Source: Bacteroidales bacterium (GTDB lineage: Bacteria > Bacteroidota > Bacteroidia > Bacteroidales > Muribaculaceae). From it: DNA of 64,000 nt. A model generated the notes under the pieces. It did not search any database. It saw only the letters and a list, made by a program, of their open reading frames with translations, and was not told the origin of the DNA. Position numbers and translations under genes: made by a program. The stretch is taken from positions 9,638 to 73,637 of the forward strand of contig SFEA01000007.1 of the NCBI GenBank assembly GCA_004557385.1, written 5' to 3'. Positions 61,390 to 64,000 of this stretch are shown here, one piece after another (position 1 is the first letter of the stretch; every line of letters starts with the position of its first letter).

Positions 61390-63648
61390 ATGAGAAAAAT
61401 CAAAATAACACTTTTGCTGGCGGCTGCCTTCGCCACACTTGGCTCGACGCCGAATGTGCAGGCTGCCGGCGTGGTTGATTATGTCGACCCGATGATTGGA
61501 ACCGGCTTCCACGGACACGTCTTTGTGGGTGCAAGTGTGCCGTTCGGAATGGTGCAGCTCGGACCTAACAACATCGACAAGGGTTGGGACTGGTGCTCGG
61601 GCTATCATCACAGCGACAGCATCCTCATCGGATTCTCGCATAATCACCTCAGTGGTACCGGTTGCGGCGACCTTGGCGACGTTATGCTCATGCCAATGAC
61701 CGTGCCCAACGTGATTCGCGGCGAGCAAAAAGACATCTCAAAAGGCTATGCATCGAAGTATCGCCACGAAACCGAGGTCACTCGCCCTGACTATTATTCG
61801 GTGATGCTCGAGCGCTATGGCATCAAGGCTGAACTCACCGCCACCACACGCGTGGGCTTGCATCGCTACACCTATCCTGCCGGCAAACCATCGTATGTGC
61901 TGGTGAACCTCAAAGATGGCGTGGGCAGCATCACCATTGGCTCGATGATTCGCCGTGTCGACGACTACACCATCGAGGGTTATCGCTACACTCGCGGCTG
62001 GAGCCCAATGCGCAAAACCTACTTCGTGCTCAAGGCAAACAAGAAAATTCGTGATATCAAGCTTTATGCTCAGGATAAACTCATTGAGGGCGTGCCTCAG
62101 CTGCGCGACAAGGCTGTGAAGGGCATGCTTGATTTCGGCAGCGAAAAAGAGGTGATGGTGAAGGTGGCACTTTCGTCGGTGAGCTGCGAAAATGCTCATG
62201 CCAACATGGCTGCCGAGATGCCGGGCTTCGACTTCGATGGCACCGCCGCTGCTTGCCGCAGCAAGTGGGAGGACCGCCTCGGCAGAATTGAAGTAACCAC
62301 CAACGATGCCGCTGCCAAGCGTGTGTTCTACACCTCGCTCTATCACACCATGATTGCTCCGTCGGTTTTCTGCGACGTCAACGGACAATATCGTGGCATC
62401 GACGATATGATTTACACCGCCAAGGGTTTCACCAACTACACCACACTCTCGCTGTGGGACACCTATCGAACCCTGTGCCCATTGTTCACAATCGTCAACC
62501 CCGAAATCGTGCCCGACTTGGTGAACACCATGCTCTCGGTTTACAAGCAAAACGACAAACTGCCCATCTGGGCACTGCACAGCGGCGAAACTGAGTGTAT
62601 GCCTGGCTATAGCTCGGTGCCTATTATTGCCGATGCCTATCTGAAAGGCTTCACCGGATTCAACGCCAACGATGCTTTGAATGCAATGGTTGCCACCGCC
62701 ACCTATCGCAAGCAAAAGGGCGTGCCTTACGTGCTCGAGCGCGGCTATATCCCTGCCGACAGCGTGCATGAATCGGTTTCGATTGCAATGGAATATTCTG
62801 TCGACGACTGGGGAATCGCAGCCATGGCTCGCAAAATGGGCAACCAGCCGGTAGCCGACACGTTTGCTAAACGTGCAATGTACTATAAGCGATATTTCGA
62901 CAGCGACATTCAGTTCATTCGCCCAATAATGGCTGACGGCTCGTGGCGCACGCCTTACGACCCCGCCAACAGCATCCACATGACAGGCGACTTCACCGAG
63001 GGCAACGGCTGGCAATACACTTTCTTTGCTCCGCACGACGTGTATGGTTTGATTAACCTCTTTGGCGGCGACAAACCGTTCCTTGCCAAGCTCGATGCAT
63101 TCTTTGTAAACAACGACAGCATGGGCGAAGAGGCATCAGCCGACATAACCGGGCTTATTGGACAATATGCTCATGGCAACGAGCCGAGCCATCACATCGC
63201 CTACATGTATGCCTACGCAGGTCAGCAGTGGAAAACCGCCGAAAAAGTGCGCTACGTTATGGACGAATTCTATACCGATAAGCCCGACGGCGTAATCGGC
63301 AACGAGGACTGCGGTCAGATGTCGGCTTGGTATGTGCTTTCGTCGATGGGTTTCTATCAAGAGAATCCGTCGGACGGAACATTGGTGTTCGGCAGCCCAC
63401 GCTTCGACAAGATGACAGTGAAAGTGCGTGGCGGCAACACCCTCACCATCGAGGCTCGTGGCAACAGTGCAAAGAACATCTACATCCAAAAGGTGCTGCG
63501 CAACGGCAAACCGTACATCAAGAGCTACATCACCTACAACGACTTGCTCGAGGGCGGAACGCTCACATTTGTGATGGGCGCCAAGCCAAACAAGAAGTTC
63601 GGTGCTGCTGTTGAATCGCGCCCGCAGGCTGTCAACAGTATTCTGTAA
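61390..63648 (+). CDS. GH92 alpha-mannosidase
   Basis: 752 residues with a signal peptide (near VQAAG). GH92 landmarks: VDPMIGTGFHGHVFVGASVP, FSHNHLSGTGC, YAHGNEPSHH and GNEDCGQMSAWY, close to the copy at 53960. It probably trims alpha-mannosyl residues in the periplasm. It ends the cluster and is followed by a hairpin at 63684-63713. Confidence 0.93.
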   Translation: MRKIKITLLLAAAFATLGSTPNVQAAGVVDYVDPMIGTGFHGHVFVGASVPFGMVQLGPNNIDKGWDWCSGYHHSDSILIGFSHNHLSGTGCGDLGDVMLMPMTVPNVIRGEQKDISKGYASKYRHETEVTRPDYYSVMLERYGIKAELTATTRVGLHRYTYPAGKPSYVLVNLKDGVGSITIGSMIRRVDDYTIEGYRYTRGWSPMRKTYFVLKANKKIRDIKLYAQDKLIEGVPQLRDKAVKGMLDFGSEKEVMVKVALSSVSCENAHANMAAEMPGFDFDGTAAACRSKWEDRLGRIEVTTNDAAAKRVFYTSLYHTMIAPSVFCDVNGQYRGIDDMIYTAKGFTNYTTLSLWDTYRTLCPLFTIVNPEIVPDLVNTMLSVYKQNDKLPIWALHSGETECMPGYSSVPIIADAYLKGFTGFNANDALNAMVATATYRKQKGVPYVLERGYIPADSVHESVSIAMEYSVDDWGIAAMARKMGNQPVADTFAKRAMYYKRYFDSDIQFIRPIMADGSWRTPYDPANSIHMTGDFTEGNGWQYTFFAPHDVYGLINLFGGDKPFLAKLDAFFVNNDSMGEEASADITGLIGQYAHGNEPSHHIAYMYAYAGQQWKTAEKVRYVMDEFYTDKPDGVIGNEDCGQMSAWYVLSSMGFYQENPSDGTLVFGSPRFDKMTVKVRGGNTLTIEARGNSAKNIYIQKVLRNGKPYIKSYITYNDLLEGGTLTFVMGAKPNKKFGAAVESRPQAVNSIL

Positions 63649-63683
63649 TAGATAAATAGCATAGAATAATAGAATAAATGCGA

Positions 63684-63713
63684 GAAGGTGTGTCATTAAT
63701 TTGATGCACCTTC
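63684..63713 (+). terminator. Hairpin after the last GH92 gene
   Basis: GAAGGTGTGTCA pairs with TGATGCACCTTC (12 bp, two G-U) around a 6-nt loop. A weak T-tract follows. Confidence 0.55.
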
Positions 63714-63759
63714 GTTGTTACTACACAGCCTGGCGATAGTCCTCGCTTTGCTTCTTGGT

Positions 63760-63911
63760 GTCCGGACAGTACGCGAATTACCTTTATTGCTGAATCTGCA
63801 ACCGCGCCGCGGTTGTAATTTTTGGGGTGCGTCACTGGTCCCCACGTAGCCGGCATCGCTGCGCTCGCCGTCAACATGGGGTTATGCTAATTGCAACCGC
63901 TCGCGCGGTTG
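63760..63911. repeat. Palindrome cluster at the right end of the window
   Basis: A GTCCGGAC palindrome lies near 63760, then CAACCGCG-C-CGCGGTTG (63799-63815) and CAACCGC-TCGC-GCGGTTG (63894-63911). No gene is seen in 63649-64000. This resembles the palindromic segments at 21.2-21.6 and 51.4-51.5 kb. Confidence 0.6.
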
Positions 63912-64000
63912 TGCCTCGGTTACTATACGCATATATCCGTAATTTCTGCGAGAGAGGCGTTACGACCACCGCATGTGATATGGAGTATATCGATATGCCC

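Overview
The window looks like chromosomal DNA of a gut-type Bacteroidales, possibly Muribaculaceae (lineage is inference). The signs are repeated matches to the Bacteroidota promoter consensus (TTTG, about 20 bp, TAnnTTTG), Bacteroidota-restricted families (DUF4923, DUF4250, ArsF/ArsG-type proteins), a Wza/Wzz/Wzy/Wzx surface-polysaccharide locus and host or dietary N-glycan enzymes.

Region by region. 1-2.5 kb: the end of a CapD/FlaA1-type nucleotide-sugar dehydratase, then a DUF4923 secreted protein. 2.7-5.7 kb (minus): a three-haem cytochrome c peroxidase-like protein with its ResB/CcsA cytochrome c maturation system. 5.9-9.8 kb (minus): a MmcQ/YjbR protein, an unusual SUMF1-sialidase-fold fusion and an Xaa-Pro aminopeptidase. 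10.2-13.5 kb (plus): an arsenic operon (ArsR, thioredoxin-like, ArsF, ArsG, ArsC, ArsP-like permease) whose ArsR operators overlap the promoter -7 elements. 13.5-17.8 kb: exonuclease III, tRNA-Lys(TTT), a Fic protein and an AAA ATPase bracketed by 77-bp direct repeats. 18.1-21.2 kb: a GH29 fucosidase and a PNGase of the long type. 21.2-28.6 kb: a palindrome-rich 351-bp element, then a complete type I restriction-modification operon (hsdM-hsdS-four-helix-bundle gene-hsdR). That operon is bracketed by a 28-bp duplication of the 3' end of the adjacent rluA gene. 28.6-35.4 kb: rluA-family gene, DUF4250, a frameshifted metallophosphoesterase, a second AAA/DUF4143 ATPase flanked by two different ~33-bp tandem arrays, and ychF behind a tandem promoter array. 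35.5-49.5 kb: a surface polysaccharide locus with four to five glycosyltransferases, a radical SAM protein, flippase, polymerase, chain-length and export proteins, interrupted by a second Fic gene. 49.5-53.6 kb: a small regulator/membrane protein pair, a 3'-5' exonuclease, a hypothetical protein and miaB. 53.9-63.6 kb: three GH92 alpha-mannosidases, a GPH-type sugar transporter and a GH130 mannoside phosphorylase.

Together the PNGase, fucosidase, GH92 enzymes, GH130 and transporter form a coherent N-glycan release and breakdown route, although the two groups are 33 kb apart and no SusC/SusD pair is visible. The accessory part (14-42 kb) holds several modules marked by direct repeats, tandem arrays or palindromic operators. 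The most notable are the RM cassette at rluA, the two Fic genes with their own operators and the repeat-flanked ATPases.
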